Shown: positions 18,232 to 26,904, counted from the stretch's first letter. The stretch: 62,731 nt of DNA from an uncultured Lachnobacterium sp. (GCA_900546625.1 URDU01000014.1:1-62731); one strand, 5' to 3'. Notes: generated from the letters alone by a model not told the origin. Translations and numbers: made by a program.

Positions 18232-18297
18232 ATAATCCCACACTCCAATTTTTTATAAATAGTAACTATTCCTAAACCACAACTCGTGCATTTTTCA

Positions 18298-18786
18298 TCA
18301 CCGGCCGCACTCACTGTCGTACTGCAGTAAAATATCAAGCCCATGCTCTATATTTCCAATCATAAAATCCATACTCTCCGATACTGCCTTCACACTGCCG
18401 GGCAGATTGACTATCAAAGTGTTTTTCCTGATGACGGAAGCGCCTCGGCCAAGCATGGCGCGCGGTGTAAGACTCATGCTGTACGCTCTCAGCGCCTCGG
18501 CGATACCCGGTGCATTGCGCTCTGCAACATCCATTGTAGCTTCCGGTGTGATATCTCTCGGTGAAAAACCGGTGCCGCCGGTTGTAAGCACCAGATTGCA
18601 TTTCACATTATCACACAGCCTCACAAGCTCGTCTGCTATCTGTGCCCTCTCATCCGGTATGATTTTATATGAAACCACCTCATACTTATCTTTGGGAAGC
18701 AGCTGTCTTATTTTCGGGCCGCTTTTATCCTCGCGCCGGCCTGCTGCGCCTTTATCGCTTATCGTTATAATCCCTACAGTATACAT
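18298..18786 (-). CDS. mogA: Molybdopterin adenylyltransferase MogA/MoaB family
   Basis: Activates molybdopterin with ATP before molybdenum insertion. The 162-residue single MoCF-binding domain shows ISDKGAAGRREDKSGP at the start, LVLTTGGTGFSPRDITPEAT (residues 65-84) and NLPGSVKAV near 130. These match the MogA/MoaB family. Ribosome site AGGGTG precedes ATG 18786. It lies between moaC and the MoeA-like gene, with a 66-base gap to the latter. Confidence 0.93.
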   Translation of the reverse strand: MYTVGIITISDKGAAGRREDKSGPKIRQLLPKDKYEVVSYKIIPDERAQIADELVRLCDNVKCNLVLTTGGTGFSPRDITPEATMDVAERNAPGIAEALRAYSMSLTPRAMLGRGASVIRKNTLIVNLPGSVKAVSESMDFMIGNIEHGLDILLQYDSECGR

Positions 18787-18870
18787 TACATCACCCTGTT
18801 AGCCTTGATCAATTGTGTATTTTATCTATTCAACATTTTAAATGGGCTGTAATCGTCGCCGGTCACACTT

Positions 18871-19398
18871 TTAGGTGTGATCATTAACGTAATGCCCGCT
18901 CTTGCCACCGGATTTTTCAAGCAGATGTATCTGCCCGATTTCCATACCGCGGTCCAGTGCCTTACACATATCATATATGGTAAGAAGCGCCACACTCACA
19001 CCTGTCATGGCCTCCATCTCTACACCTGTTTTACCCACACAGGCTGTCGTGCAGATTGCCGTGATACTGCTTGTTTTTTCATCCAGCTCAAACTCAACAT
19101 CACACTTTGTCATGGCAATTGGATGACAGAGTGGAATAAGCATGGAATTGTTCTTTGCTCCCATGATTCCCGCAATCCTAGCCACTCCAAGCACATCCCC
19201 CTTTTTAGCTGTGCCCGTAGATACTGCCCTGTATACAGCGTCATTTACCTTTATCGTGCCGCAGGCCTTCGCCACGCGGTAGGTGTCCTCCTTTGCGTGC
19301 ACATCCACCATGTGAGCCTCCCCGGCCTCATTAAAATGTGTGAGCTTTTCTGTATTTTGTTCCTGATTATTGATCTCTAATTCGTTTACCTGCGTCAA
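18871..19398 (-). CDS. moaC: Cyclic pyranopterin monophosphate synthase
   Basis: Second enzyme of molybdopterin synthesis, working after MoaA. Diagnostic motifs are [39 protein letters not shown] and the terminal [10 protein letters not shown] chose the TTG at 19398 because GTGAGG lies nine bases upstream; the longer frame would use a GTG at 19413 with no ribosome site. The first 25 residues (before [14 protein letters not shown]) are extra compared with the core family. Length is about 175 residues. Confidence 0.93.
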   Translation of the reverse strand: MTQVNELEINNQEQNTEKLTHFNEAGEAHMVDVHAKEDTYRVAKACGTIKVNDAVYRAVSTGTAKKGDVLGVARIAGIMGAKNNSMLIPLCHPIAMTKCDVEFELDEKTSSITAICTTACVGKTGVEMEAMTGVSVALLTIYDMCKALDRGMEIGQIHLLEKSGGKSGHYVNDHT

Positions 19399-19457
19399 TC
19401 TAGATTTCCTCACTGTAACTATCTGAAAACACCTTAATAATTACCCTCATTTATTAT

Positions 19458-20456
19458 TTAATAAAGCTTCACGCCGTGCTCAAATGCTGATACCGCCTCA
19501 AGCACACTGCCTGCTATACTCCTTGCCTTGTCAGATATTGTAAAGCAGTTTGTTAGCTCGCTCTCGCGCGGGTCGATATCCGCTATCTTGAAGCCTTTCT
19601 TGAAGTAATACCCCTCACGGATAAGACCTCGGATGATACCCGTAATTGTAGCATTTACCGGGACATATTCAGACAATGCATTGTCGTAGCTTTTTTTATC
19701 CGGATATATCCGCGCTATCTCATCGCCCTTTTGCACAATATCTCCGATTTTTCTGACATCATGTATATATCCTGCCGCCGGAGCGTGAATCACACGCTCA
19801 CTTGTGAAACCGGCGATATTTCCCGGAACACCTGTGTTGGGCTGTGCCATGCCATCGGTGATGATGCGCGCCAGATTGTGCCCACGCATGGACTCAATCA
19901 CCAGATGCACGTCATGCCCTGCCATAAAGCCCGGGCCTACTCCTATCACAAGCGGTGCCATATTAATTGTGGTACCCAGATTTTTCTTTGCTATTATGGC
20001 ATCTATCACGACATCCGGCTTTAAAAGTGCAATTGACTCACCCTTAGGATCTATGAGAAGCGGAACCTCTCCGGCTTCAAGCACAGCTTCGATAGCTGAC
20101 CTATCCCACTTTTCTGATGCAATATGAGCTGCAGGTGTGTCATTTATCCCTGAATATGTCTCTGTATCAATCTCTGCATCAATTTCTGCATCTATCTCTG
20201 TATAAGTCTCTGCATCAGTCAAGGCAGGAACAAGTCTGGCTGTCACACCCTCTACAGCTGCGCTCCCATCATACACTGCCTCGCAAAAGGACACCTGGCG
20301 CCGTATGGCTGCCGGATAGTCTGTCTCAAGTGCTATCACCCTATGCCCTGCACGGTGCAGTCTGTGGATGATGCCGGTCGCAAGGTCTCCTGCACCTCGG
20401 CATATGATTAACAAATTATTCTTTATTATCTGATTATTGCTCTGATTCATGCTCAT
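19458..20456 (-). CDS. yqeB: Selenium-dependent molybdenum cofactor biosynthesis protein YqeB
   Basis: YqeB family, one of the marker genes of the selenium-dependent molybdenum hydroxylase system. The N-terminal Rossmann-like motif CRGAGDLATGIIHRLHRAG (residues 19-37) and the following AIRRQVSFCEAVYDG are characteristic. So are VIDAIIAKKNLGT and GPGFMAGHDVHLVIE. An acidic insertion at residues 81-105 (repeats of EIDA) is coded by short 12-bp repeats and is absent from the usual family pattern. The molecular function is not established; a role in making or inserting the Se-containing cofactor is inferred from co-occurrence. Start ATG 20456 with GGGGA upstream. Confidence 0.9.
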   Translation of the reverse strand: MSMNQSNNQIIKNNLLIICRGAGDLATGIIHRLHRAGHRVIALETDYPAAIRRQVSFCEAVYDGSAAVEGVTARLVPALTDAETYTEIDAEIDAEIDTETYSGINDTPAAHIASEKWDRSAIEAVLEAGEVPLLIDPKGESIALLKPDVVIDAIIAKKNLGTTINMAPLVIGVGPGFMAGHDVHLVIESMRGHNLARIITDGMAQPNTGVPGNIAGFTSERVIHAPAAGYIHDVRKIGDIVQKGDEIARIYPDKKSYDNALSEYVPVNATITGIIRGLIREGYYFKKGFKIADIDPRESELTNCFTISDKARSIAGSVLEAVSAFEHGVKLY

Positions 20457-20498
20457 CTAATTAATTCCCCTGTCACCTTATTATTTCCATGCTTGTAA

Positions 20499-21119
20499 CT
20501 ATTCAAAACCACCACGCACATTCGCAAAAACGCACGATACTCGTCCTTCAAACCCGCTATCGCGAAGCTTTCTGACATAGACCTGACGCAGCTTGTCTAT
20601 AACCGAATCATCAACCACCGCATCCTCTGCCATTCCAAGCTCCTTTTGCATAAGCTCATATCTGAACACAACATCCTTACACGGCCTGCCCTTTTCCCAT
20701 GTGCCAAGCACTATGATAACATCTGTGGTACCCGAATATATGACAGGCTCATCCGCTGCCGGATATTTGAGGGAATGGTGCTTTGCCCCATCTGCTTCGA
20801 TTATAACATAATCCAGCTCCTGTGGCATGTCTTTAATCAGTTTATCAAGCAAATCATACGGCAGCCCGCACATCTTTGGCTTTGACTGTTCTGATATTTT
20901 CTGTCCTGATATTTTCTGCCCCGCCATGCAATATCCATCTTTTATTATTTTATCCCTTAACGCAAAAAAATCGCAGGATAGGTCAGTGTCTGCTTCGACA
21001 TACATGTGCGTAGTCGTTGTGACAAGCACACCTTTTCCCTTCCTGTGATATTCCCTTGCAAGCTTATGGACGAGTGTGGTCTTGCCACCTGCGCCCACTA
21101 TTGAAATCACTTTTTCCAT
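20499..21119 (-). CDS. yqeC: Selenium cofactor biosynthesis protein YqeC
   Basis: YqeC family, the second marker of the SDMH system. A P-loop-like motif SIVGAGGKTTLVHKLA (residues 6-21) suggests nucleotide binding. VIIEADGAKHHSLKYP (near residues 106-121) and VIIVLGTWEKGRPCKD are family hallmarks. At 206 residues it is of normal size. It is the first gene of the 18-gene Mo/Se cluster in the direction of transcription. The ribosome site is weak (ATGGAA). The 76-base gap upstream contains a terminator hairpin and no clear promoter. Function is unproven. Confidence 0.9.
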   Translation of the reverse strand: MEKVISIVGAGGKTTLVHKLAREYHRKGKGVLVTTTTHMYVEADTDLSCDFFALRDKIIKDGYCMAGQKISGQKISEQSKPKMCGLPYDLLDKLIKDMPQELDYVIIEADGAKHHSLKYPAADEPVIYSGTTDVIIVLGTWEKGRPCKDVVFRYELMQKELGMAEDAVVDDSVIDKLRQVYVRKLRDSGFEGRVSCVFANVRGGFE

Positions 21120-21148
21120 ATATTTCCATACTTTCCCACAAACAATAA

Positions 21149-21180
21149 AGCCGCCGGTGTACTTAATGCACCGGACGGCT
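21149..21180 (-). terminator. Terminator or attenuator between the purine permease and yqeC
   Basis: Stem of about 11 bp (AGCCGTCCGGTG with CACCGGCGGCT on the minus strand) with an 9-base loop and one mismatch, followed by TTATTGTTTG. It lies just past the permease stop and 30 bases before yqeC. Confidence 0.7.
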
Positions 21181-21195
21181 TCAAAATCCTAAGCG

Positions 21196-22668
21196 TTAGT
21201 CATCCACACGCTTCACATCATCTTTCTCTTCCATATCCCACATATATGGTGCGCTCTTTGATTTCTTCGGCAAAATAATATTGAGAAGAATAGCGCAAAG
21301 TGAGCAAGGCACGATACCTGAACCGCCAAATATAAGCTGTACATAGTATGGCAGATGTGATGTAGCACCGGTTGTAGCGCCAAGTCCGTAGCCTAAACCT
21401 ATTGCAACTGAGATAATTGTAATCTCACGGCTGCCGATTGGCTCCTTTGTGATGAGCTCAATTCCCGAAATCAGGATAGAGGCAAACATCATAACAGCTG
21501 CTCCGCCGAGCACCGACTGAGGCATGATTGACATGAGAGCTCCGATCTTTGGACAGAAGCCGCAGATAATGAGGAAAATAGCTCCCATTGAAATAGCAAA
21601 TCTATTGACAACCTTTGTCATTGAAACAAGACCTACATTCTGTGAGAATGAGGTATTTGGCAGTACTCCGAAAAGCGCTGCAAAGGATGAACCAAGACCA
21701 TCACAGATAACACCACCTGAAAGCTCTGAATCTGTAGCCTCTCTGTCCATTCCACCCTCAACACAGGCTGAGATATCGCCAACTGTCTCGATTGCAGTAA
21801 CGATAAACATGATGCCGATTGGGATGATTGCATTGGCATGGAAGGAAATTCCCACATCTGAAAGCTTTCCGAAGCCTATAAAGCTTGGAACTGCTATCCA
21901 TGCTGCATTTTTAACCTCGTCAAAGTTTACAACCCATGAGTATGTGTACTTGACACCGTCAGCGGTCACACCTGTGTGCGACATGGTAAGAGTCATAATG
22001 ATTGCTACAACATATCCTGCCAGAATACCAAAAAGAATGGCAGATGATGAAAAAATACTGCGTGATGGTGCAAAATGCTTAAGAAGCACGATTACTATAA
22101 GTACAACCATTCCAAGGAAAAGGTTTGGCAGTGAGCCGTAATCATTCTTACCTGTTCCGCCGCAGAAATAGTTGATTCCCACTCCAAGGAGTGAAAGTCC
22201 GATTGCTATAACAACCGAGCCTGTAACGATTGCCGGGAAAAACTTGCGTAAAGGCTTTAAGAAGGCTCCGAGTATGCCCTCGAAGATACCTCCCACAAGG
22301 CAGGCTCCCATAATAGCTCCATATGCTATAACTCCGCCGCCACACGCTGCAACTGTATTATTTAATACTCCAAGAAAGCCCGAAGAGGTTCCCATAACGA
22401 TAGGTACCTTTCCGCCTACCGGTCCGATGGAAAACATCTGTACTAATGTAACAATACCTGCGATAATCATTGCATTCTGTAAGAGAGCTGTTCTAAGCTC
22501 CGCAAAGCCTGCGTCCGCTGTGAGTCCGCACGCTCCCATAACAATGATAAGAGGTGTAAGGTTTCCGATGAACATAGCCATAACATGCTGCAGTCCAAGC
22601 GGAATAGCCTGAGACAGAGGTATTCTGCCCTCAAACTGGTAAGGTGAAGAGTTCGTTGTCTTTTTCAT
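21196..22668 (-). CDS. Xanthine/uracil permease, nucleobase:cation symporter-2 family
   Basis: Twelve-or-more-segment membrane symporter of the NCS2 family. The N-terminal QAIPLGLQHVMAMFIGN and central ETVGDISAC motifs (the Glu and the following region bind substrate) are clear. GMDREATDSELSGGVICDGLGS and FGVLPNTSFSQNVGLV are family signatures. In NCS2 proteins SFSQNVG marks the general purine/uracil group. The ATG at 22668 follows GGAGG by five bases; the longer frame uses a TTG within that site. It likely imports a purine (xanthine, urate or hypoxanthine) for the hydroxylase next door; the exact substrate is inference. Confidence 0.92.
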   Translation of the reverse strand: MKKTTNSSPYQFEGRIPLSQAIPLGLQHVMAMFIGNLTPLIIVMGACGLTADAGFAELRTALLQNAMIIAGIVTLVQMFSIGPVGGKVPIVMGTSSGFLGVLNNTVAACGGGVIAYGAIMGACLVGGIFEGILGAFLKPLRKFFPAIVTGSVVIAIGLSLLGVGINYFCGGTGKNDYGSLPNLFLGMVVLIVIVLLKHFAPSRSIFSSSAILFGILAGYVVAIIMTLTMSHTGVTADGVKYTYSWVVNFDEVKNAAWIAVPSFIGFGKLSDVGISFHANAIIPIGIMFIVTAIETVGDISACVEGGMDREATDSELSGGVICDGLGSSFAALFGVLPNTSFSQNVGLVSMTKVVNRFAISMGAIFLIICGFCPKIGALMSIMPQSVLGGAAVMMFASILISGIELITKEPIGSREITIISVAIGLGYGLGATTGATSHLPYYVQLIFGGSGIVPCSLCAILLNIILPKKSKSAPYMWDMEEKDDVKRVDD

Positions 22669-22718
22669 TGGTTCCTCCAAATATTTATACTCTTATTTAA
22701 TAAAAATTTTACAAAATT

Positions 22719-22747
22719 ATTTTACGAGCATAAAGCTATACGGTCAA
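22719..22747 (-). promoter_or_regulatory. Sigma-A promoter of the purine permease
   Basis: On the minus strand TTGACC (22742-22747), 17 bases, TAAAAT (22719-22724). The 45-base leader is too short for a purine riboswitch, and none is present. Confidence 0.65.
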
Positions 22748-22821
22748 TTTAGTATTACTTATAATATAACACCCATTTACTTATAAATAAATGTTGTTAA
22801 AATTAGTTTCTGACAGCAACA

Positions 22822-22845
22822 GGGCACACCACAACCGGTATGCCC
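22822..22845 (-). terminator. Stem-loop after the histidine phosphatase gene
   Basis: Nine-bp stem GGGCATACC/GGTGTGCCC on the minus strand with a 6-base loop, 20 bases past the phosphatase stop. The downstream T content is poor on this strand, so termination strength is uncertain. Confidence 0.45.
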
Positions 22846-22864
22846 CATTTATTATAATCTAAAT

Positions 22865-23419
22865 TTATTCAACCCGAAGCAGCTCGCAGTTTCCCTGCAT
22901 ATCCTTCCAAAAATCCTTTATAGGTGTGCCGCGGAACTGATTGACTATGCTGCAGTTCATGGCCCCGTGTCCCACGACAAGCACATTTTTGCCTGCCGCA
23001 AGCTGTGGCCTTAGCACCTGCTCTATAAACTCGCCTGTTCTGTGATATAGCTCCTCAAAGCTCTCTGCGCCGTCCTTTGCCACATATTTTTCCGGCTCCT
23101 CAAAGAGCAGGTAAACAGGGCATTCGGGCTTTTGCCTGATGTTCTTCACTCCCTCATAATCACCGAAGCACATCTCGTGAAGCCTGTTGTCAGTGATAAT
23201 CTCTACTGCAGGGTTTCTGTCTGCAAGAAAAATCCTTGCTGTCTCCTGAGCTCTCTTAAGAGGGGAGCAATAGCATATGTCAAAGTCTATATCCTTATAT
23301 TTTTCTGCGGCATCGTAAGCCATCTGCCTGCCGGTTTCATTGAGTGGGATATCCACCTCACCCTGCAGCCTGTGCTCCTCATTCCAATCTGTTCTTCCAT
23401 GTCGCAAAATATAAAACAT
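22865..23419 (-). CDS. Histidine phosphatase family protein
   Basis: Phosphoglycerate-mutase-like phosphatase (184 residues). The active-site RHG motif is at the start (ILRHGRTDWN, residues 4-13), with the second arginine in CSPLKRAQETA and the second histidine in VVGHGAMNCS near residue 150. Substrates of such short family members vary from phosphosugars to cobalamin or nucleoside phosphates, so none is assigned. The ribosome site overlaps the end of the AGCS symporter gene, which stops two bases upstream; the two are probably co-transcribed. Confidence 0.88.
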   Translation of the reverse strand: MFYILRHGRTDWNEEHRLQGEVDIPLNETGRQMAYDAAEKYKDIDFDICYCSPLKRAQETARIFLADRNPAVEIITDNRLHEMCFGDYEGVKNIRQKPECPVYLLFEEPEKYVAKDGAESFEELYHRTGEFIEQVLRPQLAAGKNVLVVGHGAMNCSIVNQFRGTPIKDFWKDMQGNCELLRVE

Positions 23420-23421
23420 AA

Positions 23422-24849
23422 TTAATCCTCGATTTCTCCATTTCTATGTCGCTCGAAGAAATGCTTTGTCTCCTTAACAACAACACCGCTAAGAGCAAAC
23501 AGCGCTATCATATTTGGCAGAGCCATGAGACCGTTGAAGATATCAGCGATGGTCCACACCGCACTTACAGTCATATAAGGTCCGATGAAAACAGCAAGGA
23601 TATATATCCAACGATAAACCTTTACATATTTCATCCTGCCGCCGCTCAAATACTCTAAGCACCGCTCACTATAATAATCCCAACCGAGTATAGTTGTAAA
23701 GGCAAAAAATACAAGACACAGCATAAGTACAAATGCTGACAGCTCTTTTGGGAAAGGAAGACCATTCTGAAATGCGTATGTAGTAACCTGTACGCCCTCG
23801 AGTCCGTCAACCTGCCATGCGCCTGTGAGCACGATAGAAAGTCCTGTAAGTGTACATATGACAATTGTATCAATGAAGGTTCCTGTCATGCTGACAAGTC
23901 CCTGACGTACAGGCTCCTTTGTTTGGGCTGCTGCCGCTGCGATCGGAGCACTACCAAGTCCTGCCTCGTTTGAGAATATTCCTCGGGCAACACCCTTTTG
24001 CATTGCAACAAGAAAGCTGCCCACTGCACCGCCTGTGATTGCCTTCGGTGAAAAAGCTGCCTTTACTATGGTAGCAAATGCTGCCGGAACCGCTGTGATA
24101 TTGCATACCACAAGCACGAGCACAAATACAATATATATAACAGCCATAAAAGGAACTATTATCTGGCTGACACTTGCAATACGCTTTACTCCGCCGATAA
24201 GCACTGCTGCCACGCAGAATGCCAGTACAAGCGAAGCAATGACAACTGACCATGAATACTCACCAAGGAACGGTAAAACCTTTACTGTATGCTGGTTTTT
24301 AGGGTCAAAAAAGTTGTTTACAGCACTTGATATTCCGTTTACCTGGCTGAATGTTCCTATTCCGAAAAGTCCAACGCATACGCCGAAAAATGCAAATATC
24401 TTTGCAAGCCATTTCCATTTTATACCCATTCCCTGCTCTATGTAGTAGAACGGTCCGCCAAGGCTGTGTCCGTCCTTGCCGATGACACGGTATTTTACAG
24501 CCAAAAGTCCCTCTGAATACTTTGTTGCCATGCCAAAAAAGGCTGCAAGCACCATCCAGAAAAGTGCTCCCGGTCCTCCTGCACCGACTGCTGTTGCCAC
24601 ACCGACTATATTACCAGTTCCGATTGTTGCGCTAAGCGCAGTACAAAGTGCTCCAAAGCTCGTAATCTCGCCATCGCCGCCTTCTTCATTTTTGACCATC
24701 CACTTAAGTGCCAGAGGAAGCTTTCTTATCTGAAGAAGCCCCAGACGCACTGTGAGCAGTATACCTCCTGCCATGATGAGCACCATGAGCGGCACTCCCC
24801 AGACGAAATTGTCCACTGCATTAAGGAAATTGTTGATTGTGTTCCACAT
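23422..24849 (-). CDS. Sodium:alanine/glycine symporter (AGCS family), glycine-riboswitch controlled
   Basis: Multi-pass Na+/amino-acid symporter of 475 residues. Family motifs are SFGALCTALSATIGTGNIVGVA (residues 64-85), the cytoplasmic GGPFYYIEQGMG, and GIFSNEAGLGSAPIAAAAA. About ten to eleven hydrophobic segments are visible. Ribosome site AGGAG precedes ATG 24849. The tandem glycine aptamers immediately upstream indicate that glycine is the relevant ligand. The riboswitch may turn transport on when glycine is abundant, or act as an OFF switch on uptake; direction is not settled by sequence alone. Shares its fold and motifs with the product of 35654-37069. Confidence 0.93.
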   Translation of the reverse strand: MWNTINNFLNAVDNFVWGVPLMVLIMAGGILLTVRLGLLQIRKLPLALKWMVKNEEGGDGEITSFGALCTALSATIGTGNIVGVATAVGAGGPGALFWMVLAAFFGMATKYSEGLLAVKYRVIGKDGHSLGGPFYYIEQGMGIKWKWLAKIFAFFGVCVGLFGIGTFSQVNGISSAVNNFFDPKNQHTVKVLPFLGEYSWSVVIASLVLAFCVAAVLIGGVKRIASVSQIIVPFMAVIYIVFVLVLVVCNITAVPAAFATIVKAAFSPKAITGGAVGSFLVAMQKGVARGIFSNEAGLGSAPIAAAAAQTKEPVRQGLVSMTGTFIDTIVICTLTGLSIVLTGAWQVDGLEGVQVTTYAFQNGLPFPKELSAFVLMLCLVFFAFTTILGWDYYSERCLEYLSGGRMKYVKVYRWIYILAVFIGPYMTVSAVWTIADIFNGLMALPNMIALFALSGVVVKETKHFFERHRNGEIED

Positions 24850-24981
24850 TGAAATACTCCTGCCTCTCTTTTTTATCTAAACACAAGTTCTTTGTGTTTT
24901 GAGCAAATACAAATGATATAAATAATTTCATCCGGAAACAATTGAAAATAGCAGGCTTAGCAGCAATTACGTGAATTGAAA

Positions 24982-25027
24982 TAAAAAACCCCATATACGC
25001 TGCATATATACAGTCTGATACATGGGA
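24982..25027 (-). terminator. Terminator in the glycine riboswitch expression platform
   Basis: Minus-strand CCCATGTATC pairs with GTATATGGG across the hairpin (25017-25026 with 24990-24998), followed by TTTTTTATTT. It lies between the second aptamer and the symporter start. Confidence 0.75.
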
Positions 25028-25044
25028 TTAAGAAGATTATCTTA

Positions 25045-25290
25045 AGAATTTCTGTCCAATATCTTCTCCGTCCTGTTGCCTGAGAGATTCGTACGAGAAG
25101 CAGCATGTACCATAATATACTGCTTCCTTTTCGTACGTTGCACCTTCGGCCCCCGCAAATCGGGTGTCTCCAGAGAGTCGATCCATTTACAGTTGCACCG
25201 CCTGCTGCGGCACCTGAGAGTTTTACTCCTTCGGTAGGCTTTGATAATGTAAAATTGCTGCCGTTTTCCTGCAAACTTCATCTCGAAATT
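25045..25290 (-). promoter_or_regulatory. Tandem glycine riboswitch
   Basis: Two glycine aptamers read on the minus strand. The first contains ACCGAAGGAGTAAAACTCTC then AGGTGCCGCAG and ends GACTCTCTGGAGA. The second contains GGGGGCCGAAGGTGCAA and ends AATCTCTCAGGCAACAGGAC. These are the conserved cores of the gcvT-type element. Approximate limits are 25163-25290 for aptamer 1 and 25045-25162 for aptamer 2. The ORFs in this stretch are artefacts. The element controls the AGCS symporter. Confidence 0.95.
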
Positions 25291-25328
25291 GTTTATGTTA
25301 AATTTATTATTTTTATTAACTGTTAAGG

Positions 25329-25357
25329 ATTATATGACAAAAATATCATTTAATCAA
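25329..25357 (-). promoter_or_regulatory. Sigma-A promoter for the glycine-riboswitch transcript
   Basis: On the minus strand TTGATT (25352-25357), 17 bases, TATAAT (25329-25334). A start near 25322 would place the first aptamer about 35 bases into the transcript. Confidence 0.65.
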
Positions 25358-25370
25358 TAGTACAAATGCA

Positions 25371-26783
25371 CTAAACTGTCTCAACCTTGATCACATTTGT
25401 GTTGCCTGTCTTACCGTTGATAAGACCTCCTGTGAGCACTATATGATCACCCTTTTTGAGCTTCATGACACTCTTTGCCTCGTTCATCGCATTGTAGAAC
25501 ATAACCTCCATTGAGTTGTATTCCTCGCACAGAACCGGCTTTACACCCCAGCTCAGGTTCAGCTTGCGCCATGCCTTTTCAGAGGTTGTCATGCCTATTA
25601 TATCAACAGGGCAGCGGAAACGGCTGACCATGCGCACTGTACGGCCTGTCAGCGAGCTGACTACGATACATTTTGCATCCACATCTATTGCCATGGCACA
25701 TGTAGCATGTGAAATAGCGTCAACTATGCTTTTTGTCTGGAACTCGGCATTGGCAAATCTCTTGCCGTAGTTTATCTGCTTTTCTGTATACTCTGCTGTC
25801 TCTGCCATATTTTTTACAGCCTCTACAGGGTATTTACCTGCTGCAGACTCTCCCGAAAGCATGATAGCCGATGAACCGTCGTATACCGCATTGGCTACAT
25901 CCGAAAGCTCCGCTCTTGTAGGACGCGGATTGTGAATCATGGACTCAAGCATCTCTGTCGCTGTGATTACGCGTGTACCAAGCATACGGCACTTGTTGAT
26001 AAGGTACTTCTGTATTGCAGGCACCTCAACTCCCGGAATTTCAACACCGAGATCACCTCTGGCTATCATGATTCCGTTTGCTATCTCGCAGATTTCCTCC
26101 ACATGATCTACACCTGAGCGGTTCTCAATCTTAGCGATGATATCGATGTCCTCTCCACCGTTTTCATCCAGGAAGCTTCTAAGATCCGCTACATCCTGCT
26201 TTGTAGAAACAAATGATGCGGCAACAAAATCCACCTCGTTTTTTATACCAAAAAGCAGATCATCCTTATCCTGCTCACTTAAATATGCATGCTTCATAAC
26301 CTTGTTCGGGAAGTTCATGCTCTTTCTGTCAGAAAGTGTACCACCTGCGATAACATCACAGATTGCATTGTTTCCTTTAAGCTCTCTGACCTGCAGAATG
26401 ATGATACCGTTCGCAACAAGCACGCGGTCACCAACCTTTAAATCCTTGATCAGATTCTCATAGTTTACTGATACTCTCTCCTGATTTCCTACGATATCGT
26501 CAGTGGTAAGTGTGAAGGTATCTCCATCCTTGAGCTCGATTTTGCCATTCTCAAAGGTCTTGATACGATACTCCGGTCCCTTTGTGTCAAGCATGATTGC
26601 GATTGGCATATGAAGCTTCTGTCTTACCTTCTTGATTAAATCTATTTTGCCCTGATGCTCCTCATGTGAGCCATGAGAAAAGTTCAATCTGGCAACATCC
26701 ATACCTGCCTTTATCATCCTGGTGAGGACATCCTCATGTTCACTGGCCGGTCCAATAGTACAGATAATTTTTGTTTTACGCAT
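25371..26783 (-). CDS. pyk: Pyruvate kinase
   Basis: Last step of glycolysis, phosphoenolpyruvate plus ADP to pyruvate plus ATP. N-terminal KIICTIGPASE, LNFSHGSHEEH and LDTKGPEYR, and central IIAKIENRSGV and IMIARGDLGVE (catalytic Lys and metal-binding Glu) are diagnostic. ATEMLESMIHNPRPTRAE completes the active site. At 470 residues it is the short form without the extra C-terminal PEP-utiliser domain found in some Firmicutes. Ribosome site AGGAGG precedes ATG 26783. It appears monocistronic; no terminator was recognised after it. Confidence 0.96.
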   Translation of the reverse strand: MRKTKIICTIGPASEHEDVLTRMIKAGMDVARLNFSHGSHEEHQGKIDLIKKVRQKLHMPIAIMLDTKGPEYRIKTFENGKIELKDGDTFTLTTDDIVGNQERVSVNYENLIKDLKVGDRVLVANGIIILQVRELKGNNAICDVIAGGTLSDRKSMNFPNKVMKHAYLSEQDKDDLLFGIKNEVDFVAASFVSTKQDVADLRSFLDENGGEDIDIIAKIENRSGVDHVEEICEIANGIMIARGDLGVEIPGVEVPAIQKYLINKCRMLGTRVITATEMLESMIHNPRPTRAELSDVANAVYDGSSAIMLSGESAAGKYPVEAVKNMAETAEYTEKQINYGKRFANAEFQTKSIVDAISHATCAMAIDVDAKCIVVSSLTGRTVRMVSRFRCPVDIIGMTTSEKAWRKLNLSWGVKPVLCEEYNSMEVMFYNAMNEAKSVMKLKKGDHIVLTGGLINGKTGNTNVIKVETV

Positions 26784-26904
26784 TGATATTCCTCCTGATG
26801 CTGATCACCCTATCAGCTTTTCTTTATAAAATATAATCTCACCCGAAGTCATTATAAGACAATTTTATTCAACAATAAAGTAAAAATATATATTTTTCAA
26901 TTAT

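Noticed and set aside
22669..22864. Purine riboswitch expected upstream of the purine permease
   Set aside because: The leader after the promoter is only about 45 bases and none of the conserved aptamer bases are present.
24957..25326. Three small frames upstream of the AGCS gene
   Set aside because: They are shadows of the tandem glycine riboswitch.
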